Shown piece after piece: positions 10,950 through 24,529 of a stretch of 64,000 nucleotides of DNA. The DNA is from Sweltsa coloradensis (taxonomy: Eukaryota; Arthropoda; Insecta; Plecoptera; Chloroperlidae). The translations under genes and the position numbers were made by a program. The first letter of the stretch is position 1. Each line of letters starts with the position of its first letter. The stretch spans positions 310,001-374,000 of the forward strand of contig JAMZAV010000053.1 of assembly GCA_024449915.1 (NCBI GenBank). Reading direction: 5' to 3'. The notes under the pieces are model-generated. The model made no database searches. It was not told the DNA's origin and saw only the letters and a program-made list of their open reading frames with translations.

Positions 10950-13479
10950 TAATAGTTTATATAGCTTCATTCCTCGTTATAGAGGTATTCATTGTAAAAA
11001 ATGTTACTTATTGGACTTACCAGAATAGTCCCATGTATTAATAATACTTCCTGGAGTCCAAAAACTTTTTTCAAAACCGCTAGCTAATACAGAGAGTTTC
11101 AGCGGTTATAATAGTATATCTATTTACCTTTTCAAGATGAATATGATTCCGTCGTTCTCATCTTCAAGTGCGGTCACGTAAGATGGTACACAAACTTGTC
11201 TACTGTGTAGATTAAATCACTGTATTTTCAAAGGCATGTCTATAATAAATGGGGGGGGGGGGGGTGCTTGCTACCAAAAATAGTTATCGTTTTGTCATTT
11301 TTATTTTCATTCCCCATTATTAATATTAGTAACTCTGCACTTACTGCTGCAAGTCCACGTATCCTATTTCCCTACCTCGTTTACCCGCATTAAATTTCTT
11401 CGTGTCTCAAAATCAAAAAGTACCCAAGTAAAATTTAATGATCCTTATTCTTATTCTTATACTCTTCCACGACTTTCTGTTGTCACATTCTATGTTTAAA
11501 GTACTTCCGCATTTCCATCCATTTTATTTTATTTGTTATTTCCGATATATAGGAAAATGTTCATACATATTTCTTCTCAATTTCAAAATTTAAAAAAAAA
11601 AACACGTATCCCAGTAGGCCTATTTGCATTTATTCACTAACGTATATAAAATTACAAATATGACGATGAGCCACCTGTATTGGAAATCTTTCTCTATCAT
11701 AAGCTACTTATTGCTGTCATTACACAGAATTCTGTATTGTTAAAGTACCGCCTGTAAGCTATGTAATATACAAATTACAGGTTCTTATTTTATCTGAAAT
11801 TAAATCAATTAACATACGTAAATTGAATACAGGTGATTATATAAGGGGCCGGGCGGCATTTTTGTATTACTAGAGCAAACTTCTTCATGCTAATAAACAT
11901 TATTATGATATATACAATCAGTTTTATTATTTGTCTTCGTACGTTCTCTAAACGAACTTTTTATCATACTCACCAGAGAGCGAACAATTTACATGAAAGT
12001 TTATTATCAATAATTGTAGTTCTCATCAGAAGGAAAGTTACATAAAAACTACTTCAACAGTTAATTTTGTTTTCAGTGTTACTTTTTACCGTAGATATAA
12101 GATCAAATATCTTAATACTTTTGTTAACGAGTTTTTTTCTATTGGTGGCTCTTTTACTGTTTCGATTATCTGAGGAAATATGATCTGTCAATTCATCGAA
12201 ATATTTACGTAATCAAATCAAGCGCAAAGGATATTAAATTATTGATTCATGATGTTTATGATATTCAAAGGTAATCCAAATAAAAAGAAGCTTTTCGTTG
12301 TATTTTTTATTTATTTAGGTTTACAATTCGGCTACTTTAGGGTGTTGTAAGAGCACTTACAACAACATTATTGAGCTTGGCCCAACTCAAATGCGCACGC
12401 TCAGGTATTGACGATTGCAGCTGAACGGTTGGATGAATCATTACCAAATTTTGCATGAATGTTAATAGAGTTGGCTGCCAAGAATTAGCCTTTAAAAAAT
12501 CAATCCGAGAGGTAAGTCCAAAACGTGAAAAAATGAAAAATGGAAAACATTGATTTCAATTTAAGAAATTCCCAACAAACCGTTTATCTTACGATAGAAC
12601 CAAATAAACTTGCGCGTTTACATTGATTTAAACGTTGATATCCAGTTTAAAACTGTACACTTGGAATAAATTCCCGAAGTTCACCAACATTGGGTAAATT
12701 ATGTCTATTTCACGATATTTTAAATTCAAAACCGATGAATGAATCGAAAAATACGCGTAGGCCCAACTGGATCTTAAAGATGGATTCTTTCTTAACGTAG
12801 TTGTGAAATATGACACCGATGTTGTTAACCGTTTACCCGGTGCAACTTGAAAGCTGAGCGTCTAAACTCGTCTCCGCGCCAGCCTCAGCGACCCCTCTTA
12901 AAGTTTATTTCATGCTTAACAGTGATGCCACCCCCTTCTTCCGTTTATAACACCGATCAAAATAAATAAGTTTGGTTCAAGACGTACTTTATTAAATTTA
13001 AACTTAACTCAAATATCTCCCTATGATTTAAAAAAAAATAAGGATCGATATGTCCGTGTAGGTTAATGTAAACAGTTTTTTAGATTTATTTTTTGGATTC
13101 GGATTTATATTTCTGATTTATTATTTTAGCTCTATTTAGTTTCATGTTCCCGTCTAGCGCAAATTCAAGTGAGCAACTGTGTAGTAAAACTTAAAACTTA
13201 AAACTTCAAAATCAGAGCAACAAATGTTATAATTATAACTTGTGACATCGCCATACTATATTTTTAATGCGTGCTCGAGAAATATCTACGGACGAATAAT
13301 CCTAGTGAAAACAACCAATATTTTAGTTTTTTATGATTTAAATGTTTAAAATATTTCATTCGCGTGGAATAAAGCTGCAGTATAACCGTGGAGAAGATAT
13401 ATTGTTCCTCCAAAGTTGGGGGTAGGTAGGGGTAGGCGTATACATGGGAGTTATTTTTGGAACTGAGGCAAACATCCAC
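10950..13479. other. Intergenic, nothing identified
   Basis: AT-rich, with a poly-G tract at about 11252-11264. No exon, RNA gene or repeat boundary was supported. Confidence 0.5.
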
Positions 13480-13815
13480 GGGAAATTGTTTTGGTTAGGG
13501 AGCGTAGCTCCGGAGCCTGTATACAAACATCACTTTTCTATCCGTCCGTCCGTCCGTCGTGCGTGCGTGCGTGCGTGCGTGCGTGAGTCACGTCTCACGA
13601 TGAAAACCGAACATGACCTCCGACTGACACGCGGTTGTTTCTAACATTGCCTTTCAACAAGCATGATACAGAATGTGCTTGGTGCTACTTGGGGGTTAAG
13701 GGGGAGGGGCAAGGCATTCTCACTTCCACCAAGGATTTCAATGCACGATAAGAGATTTTATTCGTGTGTTCTTTGACAATCTGTTAATTAAAGTAGCTTA
13801 GCTACAGCGCACGTT
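13480..13815 (+). repeat. GTCCGTCC-family repeat with (GTGC)n
   Basis: Begins AGGGAGCGTAGCTCCGGAGC, then CACTTTTCTATCCGTCCGTC, a GTGC tetranucleotide run at 13557-13584, GTCACGTCTCACGATGAAAA, and ends in the AAGTAGCTTAGCTAC motif. It is one of the fullest copies of the family. Confidence 0.75.
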
Positions 13816-15028
13816 CTTATTTTTACATTGCCATAACAATATACTATTATTTAGATGTGAATCGTAATTTAAAAAAAAAAATCAAAACGTAACGTATTAT
13901 GGCAACGAATTATTAACAATATTGTGATGTAAACCCAAGTTTTACACTAACATTTTGTCAATTTCTTTAAACTCTTAAGTGCGTTGGGTGATTACTGAAT
14001 AGTTTGTGTTTACGGTTTTGATTGAAAACATTGATTGCTGACAGTATACCCTGTACAATAATCTTTTCTTCCGTAGTTATCTTACTAAATACTCAATTTT
14101 ACTTGCATTTAAAAACATTAGTGCATTGAAATTGATCATATATACCATTTTCGCCCTAACTTCACTTCGAAACATTAACATTAACTAAACAAAAATATAA
14201 AAAATACATTTGTGATTGCTGTACGACATGCACAACTGAAATTCTCTGTCTTCCGCTTTGTTTAGAATTCCATAATATAATAATTTACTTATCATGCTAA
14301 TTGTAAGAATAGTAGATGATTAGCTTATCAATAGAGAACAGTTCCGTGACACACGTTGACGTGACATAATTGTTACCTGTATGTTATATCTTCTCTCTAC
14401 TTAACCCAATCAGGCATAATGCGTATATTCGGTGCTATAAAAAACGAAAAATAGCAAATTTTTAACTAAAGAGAGAATCATACGTTTTTTAAAAGTTTTT
14501 AAAACTTGTTATGATCAACATCCTTACGTTTTATACTCAAGGTTAGAAAATATCATTAGAGGCTTGGAACTCTCTGAAAGTATAACTGAATCTTAAAACG
14601 AAGGTCTTCAGATGTCTTTATTACATGGCTTTAGGATAAAACGCAGAGGTTAAATTCATTGTTTTTATCTGATTTATATTTATATTTTCTGGAATATCAA
14701 TCTAACTTTCAGACAAACATCTCTCTTCCAAGAAAAACGTTTCCCCCCTTCCCCTCCCGACAACATCGTTCTCTCGAGATGAAAGAATCAAGCTGTTCGT
14801 TGAAGCGTTGGATGGGTTGGGGGGAGGGGGGAGGGGGACGATTCCCGATTTACCTGTTGCTACGTAAATCTGTCGATTGTGGCGCAGGTCCAAGGCGTTT
14901 GGAACAGAGGGGTGGAAGGGTTGGGGGTGGGGGGTAGGGGAGTCGAGCCCGCCGCATGTAACACAACTGTAACCATGTAACCATTCTCTTCTCTCTGAGG
15001 GATATTTGCTCAAAAAACCAAATTAACT
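13816..15028. other. Intergenic; G-rich tracts
   Basis: Mostly AT-rich and unassigned. 14810-14940 carries G-rich tracts (GGGGAGGGGGGAGGGGG; GGGGGTGGGGGG) that give spurious overlapping ORFs on both strands. Confidence 0.5.
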
Positions 15029-15178
15029 GTGATACTGGTTTATTTATTTGTGTATGTATTTATTTATTTGTTTGTTTATTTCTTTATTTGTTTATTTGTT
15101 TATTCATTTATTTATATATTTATTTGTTTATTTCATTATTTCATTATTTCATTATTTCATTATTTATTTATTTATTTC

Positions 15179-15214
<36 letters not shown>

Positions 15215-15385
15215 GTATGTATGTATTTATTTATTCATTTATAAAATCCAATGCCATCATTCATCCATTGACTGAGGAACCCTTCGTACAAGTTATGTTA
15301 GTAGACCGGCATCGAACTCGCAATATCCTGAATGAAGGGTCGCGTATGTGGGGAGCGTAAGCAGCGTCTATCGGTTATGTAGCTC
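15029..15385 (-). mobile_element. tRNA-derived SINE (minus) with long TTTA tail
   Basis: On the minus strand a GAGTTCGATGCC box-B-like motif (about 15310-15322) is followed by TACGAAGGGTTCCTCAGTCA and an (AAAT)n tail, which is the (TTTA)n block at 15041-15240. This is the usual head-body-tail order of a tRNA SINE; the head is degenerate. Confidence 0.5.
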
Positions 15386-16149
15386 ATGTAGTTTACCAAC
15401 AAATGTCACCTGCATTAAAACAAAAGGTAATTTTGTCCCATAATGATTTCGTTTAAAGCCGTGTGTGGAACGAGTGTCAAATCGTTTGAGTCAATCATAA
15501 GCCGTATCACAATCAACCCACACTCGTTTCAACCGTACGAAGTTGACATTATTTTATCCCTTTGCGCCTCAAACTCTCGGTGTTGTGTTGTCACATGTTT
15601 AGAAAATGGTTTAATTGCGAGGTTGTCAATGTACTACATTTCAAATGTTGGTGCAGCAACCAAACTTAACATATACTTGGAACCGAGAATTATAATTCGC
15701 AAATACATGCAGTAGACAATACTATTATGCATGCCCTGTCTTAATAATGTAGATATATTTAATCGATCGTATTTCCTGCTGCCCACAGGACACAAGAAAC
15801 AGATCCCGCTAATATTAAAACCACGCGAAAATACAGTTTTTAGTGATATCTAAAGATCGCTGCATAATATATGAAAATTAATTGCAGACGGTAAATTTGG
15901 TTTTCTTTGAACTCTATAATGCAAAAATTTAAGAAATAGTAAAGTATTATAATCGGTACGGCTTGTGTTTCGAATATGCATTTAATTAATTAAATACCAA
16001 ACTAAAAACTTACTAGCCATAACATAATCTTTTTTAATGCAGGCTATATATATAGGTCTGTTCAGTTTTTTTCTAGATTTTTCTGTGTATTCGTGATTTC
16101 ACAAAAAAAATCTGTAATTTGGGTTGGTTTTAATGTTGGTAGGGGTCTA

Positions 16150-16400
16150 TTACGTCGTATACCTTGAAATATTCTCCGTCCGAATTTCACTTCGTCCTTT
16201 GCATGTGTCACGTCTCACGATGAAAATCGAACATGACTTGAGGTTCTTTGTTGACATTATGGCCTTCAATAAGGATGACCTAAAATGTTTTTGGAGATTC
16301 TGGAGGACATGTGACCCAAAGGACATATTTGCAACCCGGCACCTCCACCAAAGATTTTTTTGTAAAATAATTGTAAGCTTCGCTCCCTACTTTGAGAACT
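16150..16400 (+). repeat. GTCCGTCC-family repeat, diverged copy
   Basis: Contains GTCACGTCTCACGATGAAAA, TCGAACATGACTTGAGG, the TTCAATAAGGATGA segment, GGCACCTCCACCAAAG and AAGCTTCGCTCCCTA, in family order. Confidence 0.65.
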
Positions 16401-18734
16401 CTAGTACCTGCGCTTGTTGTATAAATGCACGCATTCAAATGTTTTCGTTACTTCAAGTGATAACCTTATTAGAGTCAAGATCTTTTTTACTATAAATTGT
16501 TATCAAGATTTGAACACAAGAATGAAGATTCGCGTCCGGTGGTTTCTTCCGCGAAAGTTTGATTACTCCCTTATTTGCTGTTCCTGGTTTTTGGCAAACC
16601 TCATATAATATAATAAACAAGTTTTTTCTTTGCCCCTTATTCTATTTGACATTGACATTCCCTGAAATTTCCGACAAACTAATACCCGAACTTTAGTAAG
16701 CCAAGTGAAGGGATACAAACTATCTTTGTACATGTTCCCTAGGGGTTGTAACTGACGGTGCTTCTTCAACCCGAATGTTGGACATCAACAGAACGATTAG
16801 TAACCAATTTAGCTTCAATTATCTTCAATCATCTGAGCGCTGAGCGGTGAACTTTTCCGGCGTTACAGCCTCAGCTAGCCCTCTTAATAAGTAAACGAGT
16901 ATAAAACATGATATAATATTGTGTCAACCGGTGTAATGGTATTTTTTATTAAAGTTTCCTTTATTGAACATTTGTTTGAGAATTTACAATCGATCGTCCC
17001 GCAAAGCTTCATAACAGCTTCTCTGAAGGCTGAAACCTGTTTGAAAACTGAACGTGTACTTTTTATACACATATCTCGCCGAAAAGGATGCTTTAATACG
17101 GTAGCCGACAGCCGCCACAACCAGAGGTAGGCTATACTAAAGACTTTGATTGTCGATACAGAAAAGTGTTTTTATTAATTTGGCTTCATTTCCTGCAAAA
17201 TCAAAGCTGACACCTTTCTAGTAACTATGCATGCGCGTTTGTGAAACTTTGAGCTATCACACTGTTATGTGGCATTTTTATATTGAAGTGCGTTATACAA
17301 TTCTGTCAACATTATCTTAAAACAAGGGTATAAAAACTTGACATAGTTTAACATTTTATCGAACTAACTTAGCATTAATGTTCTCTGTGGTTCGAAATTT
17401 AATGAAAATTGCATCGTCTCGTCTTATACAAAACTATTAAGATGAGTGAAAGATCAAAATAGATACGCCTTTTTACGAGTATTATTAATTTTGTTCGGCT
17501 TCTAATGTACTTCTCATCGTAACTTCCTCTTCGAAGTTATTGAAGCGATGACAAGAAAGAGACAATATACCTGTGTGAGTGCGGTAATGGTATATATAGG
17601 AAATGTGTGGATCTAGTCTAGCTATAGAGGACAGGTCAAGTTTACGAGATAAAGATTAAAGTGAAGGAACGCATTTCTAGAAAACAATTAATAAAGAACG
17701 ATAGAAGAACTTAGATGACGAGAGATGATAAAGTGACAATAATTGTGGTAGAGACGAATAATTTAGAATTAATTTAGAAGAGTATTCACGAGTCATTCTA
17801 AGGTACTCGGGGCGCGTGGTGTGTGTTCTTTACGTGTTCCCTGTTCTCATATGGATTTAAAAAAATTGCGTATGTTGTAACACAAATTTAAAAAGTTGTA
17901 GGTTGTAGATTTTTTCAACCCAATAAACTAAAATCAAACAAAAAAGGCTTCCAGAACAACAAATAAAATCCTGTTATTTTGTTATTATTTAGTTTACAGG
18001 TGCCGAGAAAAATCACCAACATTAAACTTTGACTGATCAATGACATAAATAGGAAAATCGAATGAAACTCACCGCGCGCTCGAGTCCCATTGAATAATTT
18101 TAATGGTTTGAGTTCTGATTTCTCGATACACAAACTCAAGTAAAAGCTAACAGTCGAAAACAACATAAAAAACAGCGATATATTCCAGACTATCGGGAGA
18201 GTAAAAATTTCGTTAATTATTTGATTCTATCGATTTTTCGTCTCGTAGTTTTGTTTTGTTCTACTACAAATCGATGAGACTATAAAACAACGACTGAGTA
18301 GTGAAAATTCTGCTTTTATTTATTTGATATGACTAAATCGATTATATACCGGTTCCTTGAAATGATGCAGGGACCCAACTGGCAGGTTATATTGAGCACT
18401 GCCTACGTCCGACTTATAACCATTCTCCTTCCGCAAAGTTATTACGAGTCTATCGGTCTACCATTGATGTTAAAAGTTTGAACGAAAACTTAAAGTTATT
18501 AACTAGTTCACAAAAACATATAAACATTTATATTATTATTATTTTATGAAGAGACAATCAGAGTTTTACGAAAAATATACTTATCCGTAGGGCCTAGACT
18601 TAGTGCAACTAGTATACGTCATAATGGAGAATAATACATTTTTCGGAGGAATTCTTTTCAGGCACAATTAAAGTCAAAAGTGTTTAACCTTGGTCTTATA
18701 TGGCGACTATGACGCTGTTATGATGTAATTATAG
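16401..18734. other. Intergenic, nothing identified
   Basis: AT-rich unique-looking sequence. A minus-strand GCGCG|GTGAGT donor-like site near 18070 has no signal-peptide or glycine-rich exon before it, so no exon is called. Confidence 0.45.
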
Positions 18735-18805
18735 AGAAAAACACCGGGGATTGAACGCGGAATCTCTGCTGTCCGGGACGATTCTTTTACCAACTGAGAT
18801 GAAGA
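18735..18805 (-). mobile_element. tRNA-like SINE head
   Basis: Reverse complement reads CTCAGTTGGTAAAAGAATCG (box A region) and GCGTTCAATCCCCGG (box B). The anticodon arm does not fold convincingly, so this is a tRNA-derived SINE head or tRNA pseudogene rather than a working tRNA. Confidence 0.5.
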
Positions 18806-18879
18806 CAACATTGTTTAAAACACAAGTATATTAATGTATATCTGGGTAAAAATAGCTTCTGAAAATCAACAAATTTTAT

Positions 18880-18915
18880 GTGTTTGTTTGTTTATTTATG
18901 TATTTATGTATGTAT

Positions 18916-18970
<55 letters not shown>

Positions 18971-18972
18971 TT
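18880..18972 (+). repeat. (TTTA)n microsatellite
   Basis: About 20 copies of the tetranucleotide TTTA, with an irregular start. Confidence 0.95.
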
Positions 18973-19075
18973 ATATTCCCAGAAACATTAATTTAACTGA
19001 GTGTGTCAAGAGGATGGCTGAAATGAGCACATATCCAAACACAAGTCTTGCCGACTGACAACCGAATATATCAAA

Positions 19076-19722
19076 CTAGGAAGCTTCGCAAACGCTTTTT
19101 CAGGCGCGTTGTTGGATGAGCGTAATTGTTTAAAAACGAAAACAGTGTAAAAATGCGATTTTCATAAGAAATAATTATTCGATTACGCTAAAATTTCACG
19201 CGAATAAATTAAACCATAAATTTAAGGTTCTGTGAAACAATTATTACAATCGGATAAAGCATGTAGATGTTGTAAGTCGAAGAAATTAAAAAAAAATCGT
19301 AAAATTGCCATTATCATGAGAAATAATTTTTTGATTGTGCTCTAATTTCACACGAATATATTATTTCATAAAATTAAGGTTCTGTAAAAAAATCATTACA
19401 ATCGGATAAAGCATGTACTGTAGGTGTTATAAGTCGAGGAAATTTAAAAAATCGAAAAAAATCGTCAAATTGCGATTATCATAAGAAATAATTTTTTGAT
19501 TGCGCTCAAATTTCACACGAATATAATTTTTTGATTGCACTCAAAAACGTGGCAGTTCTAAGTTCAGAGATTTCGAAGGTCTCCAGAAAATTTCATCGCA
19601 ATTGGAGTATTGGTTTAGCCGCAATCGTGCTAAAATACAAAAAGAAAGATAAAAAAATCATTCCGGATTTTTTTCTCCAGTGTAGTGAAATGGAATCTTC
19701 GCTTCGCTCGCTACGCTCATCC
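19076..19722 (-). mobile_element. Helitron-like element, family II copy with internal tandem repeats
   Basis: On the minus strand it runs from GGATGAGCGTAGCGAGCG to a GCGTTTGCGAAGCTTCCTAG end. Its interior has about 2.3 tandem units of about 170-180 bp (plus strand 19146-19530), each with ATAAGAAATAATT, ATTTCACACGAATA and ACAATCGGATAAAGCATGTA. Confidence 0.6.
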
Positions 19723-21554
19723 AAAAATATAACTACAAATAATAATATATGAACAAAAATAATAACAATCTTATGGAGTTATTCCGACTCAAATAAGATG
19801 ATTTGTCAGTTTTGGACGAAATTTGCTTTTTCATCTCTTGAAGACAAAAATCTTATTGTATGGCTTTGATAGAGGGACGAGATCCATGCACACTGAAAAG
19901 TTATATTTGTTTCTATTTAAAACTACTTTTCCAAAATTTCTTTTAAACCTAAATGAGAGGAGAGGTATAAAATAAATTATTAAGATTTTGTTTGTTTTCT
20001 TGCTAAAGAAGTAAACGAATTAAAAAGGTTTTTCAGAATAAAACCGTATTGTATTAATCGTCGACAAACGAAATATTCCTAATTTATGTAGGCCTAAGCG
20101 AATTAAAAAAAAGTATATGAATACTGTTCATCATTTCAAAATAAAATTACTTTTATTTCTAAATTTAAAAAAATATGTTTGGAAGAATGTCAAACTGTTT
20201 CATAGGTGTGTCATTGTTTATCTGCTCATGTATGCCAAGGTGTGACTAATGTGAACTTCACTTCAAAAACAGTAATCAAATATTAATTATTAATATCGAT
20301 TCTATTGTAGTTCCTAATAAAATAATATAAATTGATTTAATAAAATTTCATTTTATTTCAACTTTATTGCAGATCTTCTAGCTGTCATAGGCAACAACTT
20401 TCTGAACTACCATAAAATCAATGTGGGTTTAAACAATATTATTTTTTTATTTTTAACGTACTTATTTTACTTCAAAGTGTGAAAATGTTACTCTCATATT
20501 GTCTCTATTCTATATTAGTCTGTTACAGTTAAGTTTGGTGCAAACGATAAAACTTGTTGAGTACGTTAACACCTTGAAGTTTCGTATACTAAAACATCTG
20601 ACGAAATAACTACCTTTATCATACGATCTCTATTAATCAGTAACGTTTGGATCATGCAAAAATTAACACAGGTTTAGATATGCTTTAAATAATATTTTGA
20701 ATAATTTTTACCCTAATTATTAATTAAAATATCCAAATACGGGTATTTCATCACTATGTCAAGTTTCATTAACAGAATTTCAAAGTAACCTCTTATATAG
20801 TAAGTATGTTATATTTTATGTGTTTGTTAAATGTTAATTTTTAATTTCAATGTATTTTTAATTTTTATCAATTGATTGTTGTACTGTCGGTAGGCAACAG
20901 CGCTGGCTGCAGAGACCAATAAAGGTTCATTATTATATTCATCAATACATATTTTGTATCTGGGATAGTTTCAATCATATTTAATTAGTTACTAACTTTA
21001 TTTTGATTAATTCTTAATTAATCCAAGAAAAAAGTGAAATAAATTTCTTATTCAGAATCGTACATGGAACTATTAACAACGATATTTTTAGTCAGTTAAA
21101 TTTGCCCGCACATTTAAAACTATATTTTCGTTATACAAACTTTAAATGTCAAATCACAGTTTAAAAATTGCACAAGAGAGCAAAACTATTATTTGAAATC
21201 AACTTTGGCATAAACACAAGTTTCAGCAAAATCTCTTCACGGCGCATTATTTAAACAAACGTTATCAACTTCAACACATTAAAATAGATAAATAACTTCA
21301 CTTGTACTACAAAACATAAACACACAAATCAAAAAGTTTAATTTATCGTCATCTGAATTGGGAACAGATAGTGTCTTCTTACCTGTTAAGAATTCGCGAC
21401 GACGTTGACAACAGGCGAGTGCGATGACAGCTAGGTTAGGCAGGCGACTGATGGATGTGCCGTGTGCGCAAGGGTGCAGGTAACGTTAGCAGGTGCGGGG
21501 GGGGGGGGGGGAGTCGGACCGTCACAACATCAGAACGCAAACGCATGACGACGG
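19723..21554. other. Intergenic; G tract and candidate donor only
   Basis: AT-rich. A locally GC-rich segment at 21380-21500 includes a minus-strand TTAACAG|GTAAGA site and a poly-G tract at 21498-21511. It could be an untranslated first exon but nothing confirms that. Confidence 0.35.
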
Positions 21555-21860
21555 CCCGAGCGGACGATTAGCTCGAACGATAGAAGTAGCCCACGCGGTA
21601 GCAAGCGATAGACCGCGGTTCGACTCCGGACACAAGTAAACCTAACTAAAGGTTTTCACAGGATTTTCTCCCGGTAAAAAGTTAAATGTGGGAATTGAGT
21701 TTTGTTGGCCAATCCGACTCAACAATTATAATTATAAAAGTAATGAGTTCGACTTCAACAATGCCTACAATTTACGGGAATATGGCAGCTAGGTAATCCC
21801 TAATATGGCATCCAGCATTCATGACCTCGAGGGTAAGGTGGCAAGTCCCAGGGGCACAAA
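21555..21860 (+). mobile_element. tRNA-derived SINE
   Basis: CACGCGGTAGCAAGCGATAG and GCGGTTCGACTCCGG form box A/B-like motifs spaced as in a tRNA, followed by a body with TTTTCACAGGATTTTCTCCC and GACCTCGAGGGTAAGGTGG. Confidence 0.6.
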
Positions 21861-22779
21861 CACATCAATAATATTAGCTTTGGATATTTTTCTTTATGGT
21901 ATTCATGATTAAATACGATTTTATTTGAGAAAACATTTTTAGAACATAACCAAATTAAATTCAATCAAACACTTTAGTTTGTTGTTTAGAAGTGGAATCT
22001 TGTTTGAATTAAGATGGTTCGTGGTTCTTGATTCAATCCCCGGCACGGAAAAGTCAATTTTAAAAAAATTGATTATATTAACTTAACTGACTCTGAATTC
22101 GAATATTCAGCGTGAAGTGGCGCCTCCAATGGGCAATATTTGTAGCAATATTTTCCCCTCGCCGCCCCCCCCCCCCTCCATTACTCTAGATCTAGAAGAA
22201 ACCGTCTACTGTTACCTTCGTTACTGACGTTATATTTGAACTGTGATGTCGAATAGGAATCAATCTTGTTAACGCCTGAGAGATGTAATTTTAATCTTAA
22301 TCTAAAATTGTTACCGGAAATTCGAGTAATAGGGAAACAAACCCTTAAGTTATTCCTTTCTCTGAGCCCATGGAGGAGTCGACTTCTAAACACGTTTCTT
22401 CAACTTGATGAAGCTCGCCCACCCCCCCTCATCGCCACCACCTCCACCTCACCATACAACGTGCACGGACGGATATTGAGGAAGCGAGGCACGTGTACAG
22501 TGGTGTAACTTTGGGGAGGGGGGGGGGGGAGGGCGAGGGGGGAAATATTTTTTATTTGATATGAGGTATTTATCGAGATATTTTTCTAGTTTTCAATTTT
22601 TTCATACATGTTTTATTCGGCTTTGGTAAGAAAAATCGTTAAAATACTCCAATCGCACTAAAAATCAACAAATTTTCCAGGGTTGTGCGCCCCAGACCGG
22701 CATATTAGCTAGATGGCCTCCCCCGACCCCTTTTGTATACATTCATGTACTTTAACCCAGAAAATAACGTACACCCATA
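21861..22779. other. Intergenic; SINE-like and G/C tracts
   Basis: 22010-22060 has a GATTCAATCCCCGGC box-B-like motif. C- and G-tracts occur at 22163-22178 and 22514-22545. No gene was recognised. Confidence 0.4.
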
Positions 22780-23672
22780 CAGGGGCGGCTCGTGAGTTAT
22801 CATCGTGGGGGTGCACATAATTTCGAAGTCTTATTCTGCAGGAAACAAAGGGGTCTGGGGCGCAGCCCAGCCGCCGGAGGCGAAAATTTTTTCAGATACT
22901 AATGGTCTGAAGTACCCGGAAAACGACTTAAGAGTATATTTTTTTGAATTTATTGGTCGGGAAAAACTCCCCTGTGTAATTGTTACTTATGAAAACCATC
23001 CAAAATATTAATTATTATATGGTTAATTAAAAATATTACATACCCGAATAATGTCCCTTCATCTCCTCCGACACGCGCCTCAAACATCACATCGTATATT
23101 TATTTTAAAATGAAGTCCATTTCTAATTTTTCGTCGAATGGTCGTTTTAAAAAACGTTTATTTTTAGATCGCTTATTACCGAAGTCATATTATGATTTCA
23201 CTTCACAGCACGATAATAATTTTAGTACTGTTTGCTCACTTCACCAACCCTGTCGCAACAACTTTCACTAGCTACTGAGCGGATTGTATTTGTGGGGGTG
23301 AGGTGAATGAATGCTGCGCCTGCGAGCAAAAAAATACTGGTTTTGACCCAGTCGCTTGCGCGATCTTCCAACCTTTTTCAGACGTGATTTCAAAAGATGG
23401 CCCGGGGCTCGTTCTGCCATGCCGACTGTAGAAAACGATAATAAAAATGAACTCCAATTCGGAGAGCACCCTCCTGTGGCAGCACTTACCTACTGAAGAA
23501 TGACTCCTGCCGAATATGCCTTGCTTTGGGCCGGCCAAAATATCCATGCAAACAATCCAACGATTTATTGGGAATATTACGAGATTTGCTTCGAACCTTA
23601 AATTTGGAATTTAGTTCGCGCAGATATTTGGGGGTGCGCGTGCACCTGTGCACTATACACGAGCCGCCCCTG
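22780..23672 (+). mobile_element. Non-autonomous hAT-type transposon, perfect 15-bp TIR and 8-bp TSD
   Basis: 893 bp. Both ends are CAGGGGCGGCTCGTG (right end inverted), flanked by the exact 8-bp repeat CACCCATA (22772-22779 and 23673-23680). No transposase ORF. It is the clearest intact mobile element in the window. Its interior ORFs are not genes. Confidence 0.93.
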
Positions 23673-23684
23673 CACCCATACATT

Positions 23685-24015
23685 GGATTGCATATTGCTT
23701 AACGTCTCATATTTATGCAACTTGGCTAATCGAGACGAAGGGAGGGACGTAAGGGATGACGCGGGGGGACAAGGGGTGGACAGGCTTGTGCTGGTCAGAA
23801 CCAGCCACAAGCGTATGGGGAGGGCAGGGGTTCCCCCACGTCGTGGTCGTCTCCGTCTGTGTCATCATCCGTCCGTGTTGTCATTGTCGTCGCCGTCGGG
23901 GAGGTAGGCAAAGGGAAGGGGAAAGTTCTCCGACGACGACCCAGAGCTCGCCATTAGTTTCAGAGAGAAAAACTCCCCTAATCACGGGCCAAACCACGAG
24001 AAGGTTGCGAGTTGG
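23685..24015 (+). repeat. Dispersed repeat, TTGCTTAACGTCTCATATT family
   Basis: Starts TATTGCTTAACGTCTCATAT and contains GTGTTGTCATTGTCGTCGCC and CTCATTAG-type sequence. A reverse-complement copy lies at 42455-42795, and the start recurs at 25565-25720. The ORFs here on both strands are repeat shadows. Confidence 0.75.
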
Positions 24016-24294
24016 AATTTGATGGCCCAAAACCCATACATACATTGTTTCTGAATCACACCACTCACCATGCCCCCATACACCTTTCACTAGTTGTGCT
24101 GACCGTTGAATTTTTGAGATTACAAAAATTTTCGCCAAGGTCTAGCTGCCCACTGCATGTGTATTTGGATAGATGGGTCGATCTGAAGGTGGTGTAGATT
24201 TGGAAGCGTAGGAGCGAGTTGATGACCACATTACCTGCCTCTGCTAGTGCTAGCGGCGGGGACGGGGTTGACTTTACGGTGGACGGGGTTGACT

Positions 24295-24335
24295 TTACGG
24301 CGGAGGGGGAAGGGGGGGGGGGGGAGGGGGGATAA
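24295..24335 (+). repeat. G-rich low-complexity tract after a 22-bp direct repeat
   Basis: GACGGGGTTGACTTTACGG occurs twice in tandem at 24259-24300, followed by a G/A-rich run. It generates spurious proline-rich minus-strand ORFs. Confidence 0.8.
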
Positions 24336-24529
24336 AACAAATACGTCGTCTCGCGATCTCGTAGAACATGGATTAAAACAAACAGGTGGTTTCGCGTTGC
24401 ATGTTCCGATCAAGTTACTCAGACCTGGCTCGCGATAAAGAGAATTGATTCCTTCCGCGGGCAATCTTGACTGATGTTTGACTTAGGTGTATTCCATGTA
24501 GGCAGTTGAAATGAGGCCATCTAGAAATT

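Noticed and set aside
15029..15360. Two ORFs of 71 and 90 codons rich in I/F/Y/L
   Set aside because: They read through the (TTTA)n SINE tail; low-complexity artefact.
21380..21500. GC-rich possible noncoding first exon with a GTAAGA donor (minus)
   Set aside because: No downstream acceptor or coding partner could be matched; kept only as a note.
24012..24464. Overlapping proline-rich and charged ORFs on both strands
   Set aside because: They come from G-rich tracts and the TTGCTTAACGTCTC repeat; frames are not supported by splice sites.
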